DNA of 37,078 bases, from positions 1 to 37,078 of the forward strand of contig CAYPNP010000035.1 of assembly GCA_964412195.1 (NCBI GenBank), in the 5' to 3' direction. A program made the position numbers and the translations under genes. Each line of letters starts with the position of its first letter. Within the stretch, counting starts at the first letter, position 1. This stretch comes from CAYPNP01 sp964412195. GTDB taxonomy: Bacteria > Acidobacteriota > JAAYUB01. Shown here piece by piece: positions 7,801 to 15,542 of this stretch. The notes beneath the pieces are model-generated. The model was not told where the DNA came from. It saw only the letters and a program-made list of their open reading frames with translations, and made no database searches.

Positions 7801-8214
7801 GTCAGCATCATGGTGTTCATCGGGGTGATCATCCTGGTGGGCATCGTGGTCAACAACGCCATCGTGCTCATCGACTACACCAACCAGCTGCGGCGGAGCG
7901 GCCTGGCCAAACGGGAGGCGCTGTTGCAGGCCGGCCAGGTCCGGCTGCGCCCCATCCTGATGACCACCCTGACCACCGTCCTCGGGCTGCTGCCCATGTC
8001 CCTGGGGCTGGGTGAGGGTGCGGAGATCCGTTCCCCCATGGCCGTCACCGTCATGAGCGGCCTGCTCTTCTCCATGCTGTTGACCCTGCTGGTGATCCCG
8101 GTGGTTTACGAGGCCGTCGACCGGAAGATGACCGAGGCGGACCGGGCCGCGGCGGCCCACGCCCGGACGGCGCCGGGGTGCGCCCTGCCCGCGGAGCCGG
8201 AGGTAGCGCCATGA
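4834..8214 (+). CDS. RND efflux permease, HAE family, first of two
   Basis: 1126 residues. GGAG about ten bases upstream supports the ATG; a 106-bp gap with a small GTGGT/ACCAC foldback separates it from the adaptor. The architecture is typical: TM1, a large porter loop, TM2-7, a second periplasmic loop and TM8-12. The TM4 motif reads GMLVDNSIVVLEAI, so the first proton-relay Asp is kept and the second is Asn. The TM10 motif is VNNAIVLIDY. The cytoplasmic stretch after TM6 (about residues 490-590) is unusually long and Ala/Arg/Glu-rich. It drives drug/proton antiport or lipid export from the inner membrane. The stop overlaps the start of the second permease (ATGA), so translation is coupled and a heteromeric pump is plausible. 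Confidence 0.95.
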   Translation: MNIIQTAIRRPVTVSMFVVAVVLFGIVSLDRLALNLLPDISYPSLTIDTTCADTASEEIESLITEPVEEAVSVVPGLTRISSISRPGRSEVVLEFNWDTKMDLAVLDVREKLDFVELPRDADKPVILRFDPSRDPILRVRLWGAKNLQAMRYLAEKELKKHLESLDGVAAIKVIGGLEEEIQIDIDEKKLAELGIPITEVTAMLQRENLNMASGSLYDGDSSYLVRTLNEFESVDEIGRIVVREEQGRRVLLRDIAAVSRGVKDLEVIARIDGQESVEMAVYKEGDANTVTVARTVVRKLEGLRQSKTIPADIQSVVVSNQADFIEQAIGEVRSNALLGGLLATIILFLFLKDVRSTLMIGLSIPISILATFALMYQTDLTLNIMSLGGIALGVGMLVDNSIVVLEAIHRYRATGIPLAEAVYQGTKEVSMAVTASTLTTVAVFLPLVFVEGIAGQLFKDQALTITYSLLASLVVSITVLPMLMAVRFRAPEELFGQKAEPAGTAAAEPAKEAKPLSARRWIRVPQRIVRGAGRGTRAVFRFVFVTVGQLLLADLRRLLQWAGRLLGRGIQPVMRPFDRLFTSLQEAYPRWLRAGLEHKGMVLGAALALTLLAAGLSSRLGVELIPPLTQGEFTVELLLPEGRSLEATDRLAGQVEEKLRGYPEVRTVFSSTGGGNESQFSRQSAKENTAYLHVVMRDRSDREAEERCMDRLRKDLALLPEVTSKFSRPSYFSFKRPIEVELYAYDLEELRLLSERVIRRLEQIDGLSDFKTTAELGNPEIHVTFDRERLARLGLDESQVSQILRNKIRGDVASRYKDQDRQIDILVRAEESDRRSLQEIRDLTISAGSAADGTAAPSGGVPLKLSAVAEVSLSRGPHEIHHIKSARAAIISANLSGRDLGGASAEIQAALRELGPNLPVNATAVLSGQNEELQRSYNSLLLALALAAFLVYLVMASQFESLIHPFIIMFTVPLGIVGAVLGLYVTRTPVSIMVFIGVIILVGIVVNNAIVLIDYTNQLRRSGLAKREALLQAGQVRLRPILMTTLTTVLGLLPMSLGLGEGAEIRSPMAVTVMSGLLFSMLLTLLVIPVVYEAVDRKMTEADRAAAAHARTAPGCALPAEPEVAP

Positions 8215-11200
8215 ACCTCTCCGATTACTCCATCCGGCACCCGGTCACCATCTGCATGCTGCTGCTGTGCTGCCTGGTGCTGGGCGGGATGTCGCTGATG
8301 AGGATCCCGCTGATCCTCCTGCCGGAGGTGGACTTCCCCCAGGTGGAAGTCTACGTGCCCTACCCCAACGCCTCGCCGGAACAGGTGGAGCGCACCATCA
8401 CCAAGCCCCTGGAGGAGGTGCTGGCCACCGTCGCCCACGTGAAGACCCTCAACTCCAACTCCGAGGCCGACGGCAGCTACATCGGGCTGGAGTTCGACTG
8501 GGGGCTCGACATCGACGTCCTGCGAGCCGAGATCCGCGAGAAGGTGGAGCAGGCCCGGGTCGAGCTGCCCGACGACGTGGACCACATCTTCGTTCGCAAC
8601 TTCCGCTCCAGCGACATCCCCATCATCGAGGGCCGGATCTCCTCCGGCCGGGACCTGCGGGCCAGCTACGCCCTGCTGGAGCACCGGATCAAGAAACCGC
8701 TGGAGCGGGTCAAGGGCGTCGCCGACGTGGAGATCGGCGGCGTCGCGGAACAGGAGATCGACATCGCCCTGCGGATGGACGACGTCAAGAAATACCGGGT
8801 GGACGTGGGGCGGCTGTTCCGCCGCCTGGACGCGGCGAACCTGAACCTGTCCCTGGGCAAGGTCCGGGATTCCGGGTACCGCTTCGGCATCCTGGCGCGC
8901 AACGCCATGGGCGACCTGGAGACCATCCGCAAGTTCCCGATCAACGCCCGGGGGCTGACGCTGCAGGACATCGCCGACATCACTTTCTCCGAGCCGGCCC
9001 TGAACTACGGGCGCCACCTCAACGGCGGCTACGCCATCGCCCTGACGGTGCGGAAGACCTCCGACGCCAACACGGTGGACACGGTCGAACGGCTGCGCGC
9101 GGCCATCGAGGAGATCAACCAGGATCCCTCCCTGCAGGGCATCCAACTGCTGGTCTGGCACGACTCGGGCCGCGAGATCACCCGCTCCCTGACCGGACTG
9201 CTGCAATCGGGCGCCTGGGGGGCGCTCCTGGCGGTGGTGATCCTGTTCCTGTTCCTCCGCCGGATCGGAGCCACCCTGGCGGTGGGCTTCGCCATTCCAT
9301 TCTCCATCATCACCGCCGTCGGATTGCTGTACCTGATGGGGAAAACCCTGAACGTCCTGTCCATGATGGGGTTGATGCTGTCGGCGGGCATGCTGGTGGA
9401 CAACGCCGTGGTCGTGCTGGAGAGCATCTTCCGCAACCTGGAGAAGGGGCGGGACCGGGAGGCGGCGGCCGGCATCGGCGCGCGGGAGGTGATCACCGCC
9501 GTCGTGGCCGCCACCATGACCTCCATCATCATCTTCGTGCCCCTGATCTTCGGCCGCAAGACGGAATTCTCCACCTGGCTGGGCGAGGTGGGCATCGCCA
9601 TCATCATCACCCTGAGCTGCTCCCTGCTGGTGTCCCTGGTGCTGATCCCGCTGGCCATGGCCCGGTTCATCAAGATCAAGCCGCCCAAGGTCGAATCCAC
9701 CCGCACCCGCCTGGCCCGTTTCTACGGCCGGATCCTGGACTGGACCCTGCGGCACCGGCTGGTCACCGTGGGCGGGATCCTGCTGATTGTGGCCGTGTCG
9801 GTGGTCCCCTTCCAGAAACTGCCCGACAACACCGCCGAGGCCCAGGAGCTGAAGGACCTCCGGATCCAGTACGAATTCAGCGAGAACTACCACTATGCCA
9901 AGATCGAGGAAACCTACGTCACGCCGGTGGAGGCGTACCTGGCCCGCAACAAGGCGCGCTGGATGATCAAGGATGTCTACAGCTTCTTCACCAACGGCCA
10001 GGCGTCCACTTCGGTCTATTTCGACGAGGAGCGCATCACCCCCGAACAGCTGAGCAAGATCCGGGACGAGATTCGAGATTCCCTCCCGGTCATTCCGGGC
10101 GCGAGCATCTCCCTGGGCCGGCAGCGCGGCGCCGACACGGCCAACTGGGTCGGCGTGAACCTGTATGGGGACGACACCCAGATGCTGAACCGGCTGGTGG
10201 CCGAGGCCAAACGGCAGCTCCGCCGGCACAAGGAGGTCAAGGAGATCTTCTCCGCCCAGGACAAGGGGACCGAGGAGGTGCAAATCCGGCTGCGGCGCGA
10301 CCTGGCCGGCAAGTTCGGCATCTCCGCCGATGAGGTGGGCCGGGTGTTGGCCATCGTCCTGCGCGGCCGGCAGACCCGCGGCTTCCACTCGCCGGAGGGC
10401 GAGGTGGAGATCTGGGTCCGCCTTCGGGAGGCGGACCGGCGCAACCTGGAGGATCTCCGGTCCATGGTCATCCGCGGCGCGCCGGACGGCCGCGACATCC
10501 TCCTGTCCCAGGTGGCCGACCTGGAGGTGGTGAAGACCGCCCAGGCCATCGAGCGGGAGAACCGCCGCACCCGGGCCTACATCGGCGTGGCCTGCGGATT
10601 CGAGAACCGGGAGGACAGCCGGAAGCTGGTGTCCGGCGTCATGAACGGCCTGAAGATGCCGGTGGGCTACACCTGGAGCTACGACCGCTGGGTGGCGGAG
10701 CAGGACCAGTCCAACCAGGATTTCCTGTTCAACATGCTGCTGGCCCTGTTCATGGTCTACTTCGTCATGGCCTCGCTGTTCGAGAGCCTGTCGCATCCGT
10801 TTGCCATCATGTTCTCCCTGCCGTTCGCCTTCGTCGGCGTGGCCTGGTTCCTGTTCGCCACCCATACGCCGTTCAACTTCATGGCCCAGATCGGCCTGCT
10901 GATCCTGGTCGGCGTGGTGGTGAACAACGGCATCGTGCTGATCGACCACGTCGACAACCTCCGCCGGCAGGGGCTGCCCCGCCTCCGGGCCATCCACGAG
11001 GGTTGCCTGGAGCGGCTCCGGCCGATCCTGATGACCGCCGGGACCACGATCTTCGGCCTGATTCCGCTGGCGTTCGGCCAGACCAGCGTCTTCGGCGCGC
11101 GCTACTTTCCCATGGCCCGGACGGTGATGGGCGGCCTGATCGCCTCCACGCTGCTGACCCTGATCGTGCTGCCGACGGTCTACAGCCTGATCGACGACCT

Positions 11201-11285
11201 GTCCCTGGCTTCCCGGCGGGTGTGGCTGAAGACGCGGCCCGCCCGGCCGGGTGAGCCGGGCCCGGCGCCCAGCCCCGTCGCATAG
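8211..11285 (+). CDS. RND efflux permease, HAE family, second of two
   Basis: 1024 residues from the ATG at 8211; the frame is open upstream, but this start overlaps the preceding stop as ATGA, has GGAGG nearby, and begins the usual MNLSDYSIRHPVTI terminus. It shows the full 12-TM RND plan, with the TM4 motif GMLVDNAVVVLESI and TM10 motif VNNGIVLIDHV, again Asp-Asn instead of Asp-Asp. It is clearly diverged from its neighbour: it is about 100 residues shorter, lacks the long linker after TM6, and has a distinct second porter loop. Tandem unequal permeases with one adaptor recall heteromeric pumps of the MdtABC type, but whether they co-assemble is inferred. The C-terminus is a Pro/Arg-rich tail. 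A weak GAGGC/GCCTC hairpin lies at 11301-11314. Confidence 0.95.
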   Translation: MNLSDYSIRHPVTICMLLLCCLVLGGMSLMRIPLILLPEVDFPQVEVYVPYPNASPEQVERTITKPLEEVLATVAHVKTLNSNSEADGSYIGLEFDWGLDIDVLRAEIREKVEQARVELPDDVDHIFVRNFRSSDIPIIEGRISSGRDLRASYALLEHRIKKPLERVKGVADVEIGGVAEQEIDIALRMDDVKKYRVDVGRLFRRLDAANLNLSLGKVRDSGYRFGILARNAMGDLETIRKFPINARGLTLQDIADITFSEPALNYGRHLNGGYAIALTVRKTSDANTVDTVERLRAAIEEINQDPSLQGIQLLVWHDSGREITRSLTGLLQSGAWGALLAVVILFLFLRRIGATLAVGFAIPFSIITAVGLLYLMGKTLNVLSMMGLMLSAGMLVDNAVVVLESIFRNLEKGRDREAAAGIGAREVITAVVAATMTSIIIFVPLIFGRKTEFSTWLGEVGIAIIITLSCSLLVSLVLIPLAMARFIKIKPPKVESTRTRLARFYGRILDWTLRHRLVTVGGILLIVAVSVVPFQKLPDNTAEAQELKDLRIQYEFSENYHYAKIEETYVTPVEAYLARNKARWMIKDVYSFFTNGQASTSVYFDEERITPEQLSKIRDEIRDSLPVIPGASISLGRQRGADTANWVGVNLYGDDTQMLNRLVAEAKRQLRRHKEVKEIFSAQDKGTEEVQIRLRRDLAGKFGISADEVGRVLAIVLRGRQTRGFHSPEGEVEIWVRLREADRRNLEDLRSMVIRGAPDGRDILLSQVADLEVVKTAQAIERENRRTRAYIGVACGFENREDSRKLVSGVMNGLKMPVGYTWSYDRWVAEQDQSNQDFLFNMLLALFMVYFVMASLFESLSHPFAIMFSLPFAFVGVAWFLFATHTPFNFMAQIGLLILVGVVVNNGIVLIDHVDNLRRQGLPRLRAIHEGCLERLRPILMTAGTTIFGLIPLAFGQTSVFGARYFPMARTVMGGLIASTLLTLIVLPTVYSLIDDLSLASRRVWLKTRPARPGEPGPAPSPVA

Positions 11286-11362
11286 CGGCCGGCACTTCAC
11301 GAGGCAGACGCCTCTCCCGTCACCGCTACCCAACCGGGCGATCCATCCCGGATTCCCTGACG

Positions 11363-11392
11363 GTGACTCCGGCAACGCAGGTGGGGTATAAT
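11363..11392 (+). promoter_or_regulatory. Predicted promoter of the Cys-rich/hflX operon
   Basis: A perfect TATAAT (11387-11392) lies 18 bp after GTGACT (11363-11368), a four-of-six match to the -35 consensus. Initiation near 11399 would put GGAGGA almost at the 5' end and leave only about 11 nt before the ATG at 11410, a very short leader. Confidence 0.5.
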
Positions 11393-11409
11393 GGGTCCGG
11401 GAGGATGAC

Positions 11410-11892
11410 ATGACGGTGGACTGCCGGACCTGCGTCAACTGGTACGACGATTTCCTCGAGATGAAGCTGGAGTCGGCCCGCAAGGACCGCCTCTTTTTCG
11501 GCTGCAAGCTCTTCGGCTCGATCGAGAACTACCGCGCCAGGACCGACTGCCCGCGCTACCAGCCGGTCGAGGAGCCGTTCGCGGTCTGCCGCACCTGCGG
11601 CCTGCCCGCGCCCCGCGTCTGCATCCTGCTGGGCGAGTGCGTCAACTGCACCGACACCGACCTCTTCTGCCTGCGCCAATGCACCGGCGGGGAGCTGCGC
11701 ACGTTCTGCACCCACTGGGTGCGCCTGTCCACCGACGGCCGCGCCGGCGTGCGGGACGGCGAGGTGGAACGGGAGTTCGCCGCGGCGCCTGGACGGAAGC
11801 CGGCAGCCCCCCGGCGGAAGCTGGGGGATGTCTACCGGCAGCACCTGAAGCGGCAGGCGAAGCGCAACCGCAACCGCCGGGCGGGGAGGTGA
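11410..11892 (+). CDS. Cysteine-rich protein of unknown function, first gene of the hflX operon
   Basis: 160 residues. GGAGG lies just upstream; an earlier ATG at 11405 meets a stop at once, so 11410 is the start. The first 100 residues hold 12 cysteines: C5, C8, C32, C47, C60, C63, C71, C77, C80, C87, C91 and C100. They include three CxxC pairs (5/8, 60/63, 77/80), a pattern that could bind several zinc ions or an iron-sulfur cluster. There is no signal peptide, so it should be cytoplasmic. The last 60 residues are strongly basic (RRKLGDVYRQHLKRQAKRNR), suited to RNA or ribosome contact. The stop overlaps the GTG start of hflX (GTGA), implying coupled translation. I do not recognise the family; a role alongside HflX is inferred only from context. 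Confidence 0.85.
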   Translation: MTVDCRTCVNWYDDFLEMKLESARKDRLFFGCKLFGSIENYRARTDCPRYQPVEEPFAVCRTCGLPAPRVCILLGECVNCTDTDLFCLRQCTGGELRTFCTHWVRLSTDGRAGVRDGEVEREFAAAPGRKPAAPRRKLGDVYRQHLKRQAKRNRNRRAGR

Positions 11893-13589
11893 CCATCTCC
11901 AAGCTGTACGGCAACCTCTCCGGACTGAAACCTAACCAGATCAAGCTGCTCCAGAAAATCTACCAGCGCCGCGTCCCGCCCCAGGCCCTCCTGACCCCGG
12001 AATTCGCAGGGCAGCTGGGCCGGATCTCGGCGGAGATCCGCCGCCAGGTGGGCGTGCTCCTGACGCGCGGCGGCGCCGTCGACTGCGTGGTGGTGGGCGA
12101 CCGCGAGGCCATCCAGCTGCCCCACCCGGGCCGGAGCCGCTCCGACCAGCGGCGGTTCCGCGGGGTCCGCTGCGTCCACACCCACCTGGGGGAGGCGGGC
12201 CTGAGCCGGGACGACCTCAACGACCTGTCGCTGCTCCGCCTCGACACCATGACCGCCCTCGAGGTGGACGAGGAGGGCCGCCCGGGCCGGGTGCACACGG
12301 CGCACCTGTCGCCCGACTTCCAGCCGGGCGAGGACCGGCCGCTGGCGCAGGTCTGGACGACACTGCCGGCGTGCGACGTCCACCAGCTCCACCTGGACTT
12401 CCAGGCCTTCATCCGCGACCTTGAGGCCGAGTTCGCCCGGAGGACCGAGCGCCACTGGCGCCAGGACGAAGGCGAGCGGGCCATCCTGGTGGGGGTGACC
12501 ACCGGCTCGCTGGAGGAGGCCCAGGAGCGCCTGGACGAGCTGGCGGAGCTGGCCCGCTCCGCCGACCTGCGGGTGCTGGACCGGTTCATCCAGCGCCGGC
12601 CGCGCCTCGACCCGCGCCTGCTGCTCGGCCACGGCAAGCTGCAAGAAATCGTCATCCGCAGCCTGCAGCGCGGGGCCACCCTGCTCATCTTCGACCGCAA
12701 CCTGACCCCCAGCCAGGCGCGGGCCATCTGCCGCGAAACCGACCTCAAGGTCATCGACCGGTCCCAGCTCATCCTGGACATCTTCGCCCGCCGGGCCCGG
12801 AGCCAGGAGGGACGGATCCAGGTGGAGCTGGCCCAGCTCAAGTACATGATGCCCCGGCTGGTGGAGTTCGACGATTCCCTGTCCCGGCTCACCGGCGGGA
12901 TCGGCGGCCGCGGCCCCGGGGAAACCTCGCTGGAGGTGAACCGCCGCCGGGTCAAGGACCGCATCCGCCACCTGGAGGACAAGCTGGAGGCCGTCTGCCG
13001 CTCGCGGCGCCAGCGCCGCGCCCGCCGGCAACGCCACAGCGTGCCGGTCATCTCCATCGTCGGCTACACCAATGCGGGAAAATCGACGCTGGTCAACACC
13101 CTCACCCAGGCGGGGGTGCTGGTGGAAGACAAGCTCTTCGCCACTCTCGATCCGGTCAGCCGGCGGCTGCGGCTGTCGCCCGGGCAGGAGGTGCTGGTGT
13201 CGGACACGGTGGGATTCATCCGGGACCTGCCGGAGGAGCTGGTGGAGGCCTTCCGGGCCACCCTGGAGGAGATCGAGGATTCCTCCCTGCTGATCCACCT
13301 GGCCGATGCCGCCAGCCCGCTGCGGGAAGCCCAGATCGCCGCCGTGGAGGACATCCTTGCCGGCATCGGGCTCGGGGACATCCCCCGCCTGCTGGTGCTC
13401 AACAAGGCCGACCGGCTGGAAGGGTGGCAGCGGGAGGCGCTGAGCCGCCGGTACGACGCCGTGGTGATCTCCGCCCTGCACGGGGACGGGTTGGCCGGTC
13501 TGCTGGAGACCCTGCGCCGGCGCCTGGCCAACGGCGAAGAGCCCGCCTGGGCGGAGTCGTCCGCCGTCCACCAAGGAGAGAGTTCATGA
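11889..13589 (+). CDS. hflX: GTPase HflX with long N-terminal JAMM-like extension
   Basis: 566 residues from the GTG at 11889, which overlaps the previous stop. The frame is open further upstream, but only as a shadow of the Cys-rich gene. From about residue 196 it is a standard HflX: N-terminal domain with GHGKLQEI and the LTGGIGGRGPGET glycine-rich linker (335-346), then the GTPase domain with G1 GYTNAGKST (392-400), DTVGF (439-443), NKAD (505-508) and SAL (528-530). HflX splits stalled or stress-arrested 70S ribosomes. The extra ~195 N-terminal residues include VHTH (96-99) followed by Ser106 and Asp109, close to the HxHx7SxxD metal site of JAB/JAMM proteins but with one residue fewer in the spacer. 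The stop overlaps the next start (ATGA). Confidence 0.95.
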   Translation: MTISKLYGNLSGLKPNQIKLLQKIYQRRVPPQALLTPEFAGQLGRISAEIRRQVGVLLTRGGAVDCVVVGDREAIQLPHPGRSRSDQRRFRGVRCVHTHLGEAGLSRDDLNDLSLLRLDTMTALEVDEEGRPGRVHTAHLSPDFQPGEDRPLAQVWTTLPACDVHQLHLDFQAFIRDLEAEFARRTERHWRQDEGERAILVGVTTGSLEEAQERLDELAELARSADLRVLDRFIQRRPRLDPRLLLGHGKLQEIVIRSLQRGATLLIFDRNLTPSQARAICRETDLKVIDRSQLILDIFARRARSQEGRIQVELAQLKYMMPRLVEFDDSLSRLTGGIGGRGPGETSLEVNRRRVKDRIRHLEDKLEAVCRSRRQRRARRQRHSVPVISIVGYTNAGKSTLVNTLTQAGVLVEDKLFATLDPVSRRLRLSPGQEVLVSDTVGFIRDLPEELVEAFRATLEEIEDSSLLIHLADAASPLREAQIAAVEDILAGIGLGDIPRLLVLNKADRLEGWQREALSRRYDAVVISALHGDGLAGLLETLRRRLANGEEPAWAESSAVHQGESS

Positions 13590-14701
13590 GCGTGAGCGTT
13601 TCGCCGGTCCGCGACGGCGGCGACCTGAGCCGCTTCATCCGCTTTCCCTACCGGCACTACGCCGGCCACCAGTATTGGGTCCCGCCGCTCCTGCTGGACC
13701 AGAAGGAGCTCCTCAACCGGCAGAAGCATCCCTTCTACCGGGCCGCGGAGGCGGAGTTCTTCCTGGCCCGGCGGGATGGGGACGTGGTCGGCCGGATCGC
13801 GGCCATCCACAACCGCGCCCACAACGAGTTCCACGGGGACCGGGTGGGCTTCTTCGGATTCTTCGAATCGGAGCGGCACCTCGAGACGGCCCGGGCGCTT
13901 CTCGACGCCGCCGCCGGCTGGTGCGCCGCCCGCGGCCTGACCAGCCTGCGCGGCCCCGCGAATCCGTCCACGAATTACGAGTGCGGCCTGCTGGTGGAGG
14001 GCTTCGACTCGCCGAACGTCTTCATGATGACCTACAATCCGCCGTACTACGCCCAGATGCTGGAGGGCTGCGGCTTCACGAAGGCCAAGGACCTGCTGGC
14101 GTACTGGCTGACCGACGAGCAAGGATTTCCGGAGAAGCTCGCCTCCATCTCCGACCGCGTGCTGCAAAAAGGCGGCCTGGCCATCCGCGAGGTCCGGCTC
14201 AACGAAATGGAGGCGGAGCTGGACCGGATCTTCTCGGTCTACAACAACGCCTGGAGCCGGAACTGGGGCTTCGTGCCCATGTCCAAGGAGGAGCTGGCGG
14301 CCCTGGCCGCCGGACTGAAGTGGGTGCTGGACCCCCGGATCTGCTACCTGCTGGAGAAGGGGGACGAGCCGGTCGGATTCCTGTTCGCCATGCCGGACCT
14401 GAACCGGATCCTGATCCGGATGAACGGGCGGTTGCTTCCCTTCGGCTGGCTCCGGCTATTGCGGGCCCGGCGGCGCATGAGCATCTGCCGCGTGATCGCC
14501 CTGGGGCTGAGCCGGGAGTACCAGAACTATGGATACGCCGCCGCGCTGTACCGGAAGATCGTCACGGATGGGACGAAGTCCGGATACCACCAGTCCGAGA
14601 TCGGCTGGGTGCTGGAAGACAACCTGATGATGAACCGGGCGGCGGAGATGCTCGGCTCCCGCCTGTACAAGCGCTACCGGATCTACGAGAGATCGCTCTG
14701 A
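13586..14701 (+). CDS. GNAT-fold protein, uncharacterised family
   Basis: 371 residues from the ATG at 13586, with AAGGAGAG upstream and an ATGA overlap with hflX. The sequence has the hallmarks of a large uncharacterised family annotated as N-acetyltransferase: HQYWVPPLLLDQK near the start, HPFYRAAEAEFFLARRDG, VGRIAAIHNRAHNEFHGDRVGFFGFFE, a RGPANPSTNYECGLLVEGFD segment and YNPPYYAQMLEGCGF. The later part (ALGLSREYQNYGYAAALYRKI...EIGWVLEDNLMMNRAAEMLG) looks like a second GNAT half with the acetyl-CoA loop and the Asn typical of that fold. Substrate is unknown. Its coupling to hflX and the Cys-rich gene suggests a shared process. The TGA stop belongs to a conserved repeat boundary (TGACARTTGCGG) shared with the stop at 30885. 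Confidence 0.85.
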   Translation: MSVSVSPVRDGGDLSRFIRFPYRHYAGHQYWVPPLLLDQKELLNRQKHPFYRAAEAEFFLARRDGDVVGRIAAIHNRAHNEFHGDRVGFFGFFESERHLETARALLDAAAGWCAARGLTSLRGPANPSTNYECGLLVEGFDSPNVFMMTYNPPYYAQMLEGCGFTKAKDLLAYWLTDEQGFPEKLASISDRVLQKGGLAIREVRLNEMEAELDRIFSVYNNAWSRNWGFVPMSKEELAALAAGLKWVLDPRICYLLEKGDEPVGFLFAMPDLNRILIRMNGRLLPFGWLRLLRARRRMSICRVIALGLSREYQNYGYAAALYRKIVTDGTKSGYHQSEIGWVLEDNLMMNRAAEMLGSRLYKRYRIYERSL

Positions 14702-14850
14702 CAATTGCGGATTGCGGATTTCGGATTGCGGATTGAGACCTTTTGTGTGGTTCGTGTGGTTCGTGGTTTTTTCCTGACGCCGGATCGGCCGGTCATCGGT
14801 CACCCGTCACCGGTCACCCGTCACCGGTCATTCGTCTCCCGTCTCCCGTC
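14699..14850 (+). repeat. Composite repeat at the 3' end of the GNAT-like gene
   Basis: Starting at the stop codon, the array holds TTGCGGATT units (14703-14735), then TTCGTGTGG units (14741-14768), then GGTCACCCGTCACC units (14790-14848), the last in the opposite orientation to the array after 15512. The first two modules appear in the same order and orientation after the stop at 30885 (minus strand). A GGTTTTTTCC run follows the second module and could help termination, but no stem precedes it. Confidence 0.8.
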
Positions 14851-14878
14851 AAAAATAACCGGGGTGCGACCGACTTTC

Positions 14879-14887
14879 TGGTATAAT
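14879..14887 (+). promoter_or_regulatory. Extended -10 promoter giving a probable leaderless mRNA
   Basis: TGGTATAAT is a perfect extended -10. Seven bases downstream of its end is position 14894-14895, exactly the ATG of the next gene, and no ribosome binding site lies between. There is no -35 at the normal distance. The transcript is therefore predicted to begin at or next to the start codon. Confidence 0.6.
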
Positions 14888-14894
14888 GGGGCCG

Positions 14895-15512
14895 ATGAAC
14901 GACAAGCGACTGCTGATCCCGTACGATCGCCTCAACATCACAGAACACATCCAGATTTTCTGTGACATCTATAACTATCCCATGGAGATCCACGTCGGCG
15001 GCGAGAACCGGCTGGTGTACCAGAACGAGGTCTACAACCTCCTGCTCCAGGGCGTCCCCCTCAGCATCGACAGCAACCTGCTGATCTCCCTGATCCAGTT
15101 CCGCGAGACCGAGCGCATCCCCGACGTGCACGGGGACATGGTGGTCGTCGACAGCTACAACTGCTACATCAAGCAGGGCGAATACTGGTACCCCTACCGC
15201 TTCCATTTCACCAGCGACGAGCAGACCCACAACTTTTTCTCCAAGGGCACCTACGCGCCGGACCTGGACCACCCCATCAAGTGGAACACCCTGATCCGCT
15301 TCCTGCGGACGTTCTACGCCCACCGGAAGAAGTTCACCCTGTACCACGGCTTCTTCCCGCTGGAGAACTACTACACCTACCTGAAGTCCCTGTACGTCGA
15401 GTTCAAGTCCATCCCCTCCAACGAGCTGGAGAGCCTGGGGGAGAGCCGCTACGTGCGCCTCCGCATCCAGGACGAACTGCTCCGCCGCCGCGTCCTCAGC
15501 TCCCGCGTCTGA
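14895..15512 (+). CDS. Hypothetical protein, aromatic-rich, probably leaderless
   Basis: 205 residues from the ATG at 14895. An ATG at 14886 is in frame but lies within the TATAATG of the promoter and is rejected. The protein is soluble, without signal peptide or membrane segment, and rich in Tyr and Phe (YWYPYRFHFTSDEQTHNFF, FYAHRKKFTLYHGFFPLENYYTYLKSLYVEF). The first half seems beta-rich (EIHVGGENRLVYQNEVYNLLL) and the second alpha-helical, ending in an Arg-rich tail. I do not recognise a family. The gene stands alone, bracketed by GGTCACC-type repeats upstream and GACCGGTGACC repeats downstream, so the two arrays are inverted relative to each other. Its lack of a ribosome binding site suggests control by leaderless initiation. 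Confidence 0.8.
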   Translation: MNDKRLLIPYDRLNITEHIQIFCDIYNYPMEIHVGGENRLVYQNEVYNLLLQGVPLSIDSNLLISLIQFRETERIPDVHGDMVVVDSYNCYIKQGEYWYPYRFHFTSDEQTHNFFSKGTYAPDLDHPIKWNTLIRFLRTFYAHRKKFTLYHGFFPLENYYTYLKSLYVEFKSIPSNELESLGESRYVRLRIQDELLRRRVLSSRV

Positions 15513-15542
15513 CCCGCATCCCATCCTCTGGTGCTTGAAGAA

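Noticed and set aside
5227..8160. 977-codon open frame antisense to the first RND permease, and the similar 1133-codon frame at 8106-11507
   Set aside because: They are shadows in high-GC coding DNA: compositions are His/Gln/Asp/Gly-rich, no domain is recognisable, and the opposite strand encodes full-length RND permeases.
14886..14888. ATG at 14886 as start of the unknown gene
   Set aside because: It overlaps the -10 box (TATAATG), so the transcript could not include it if that promoter is used.
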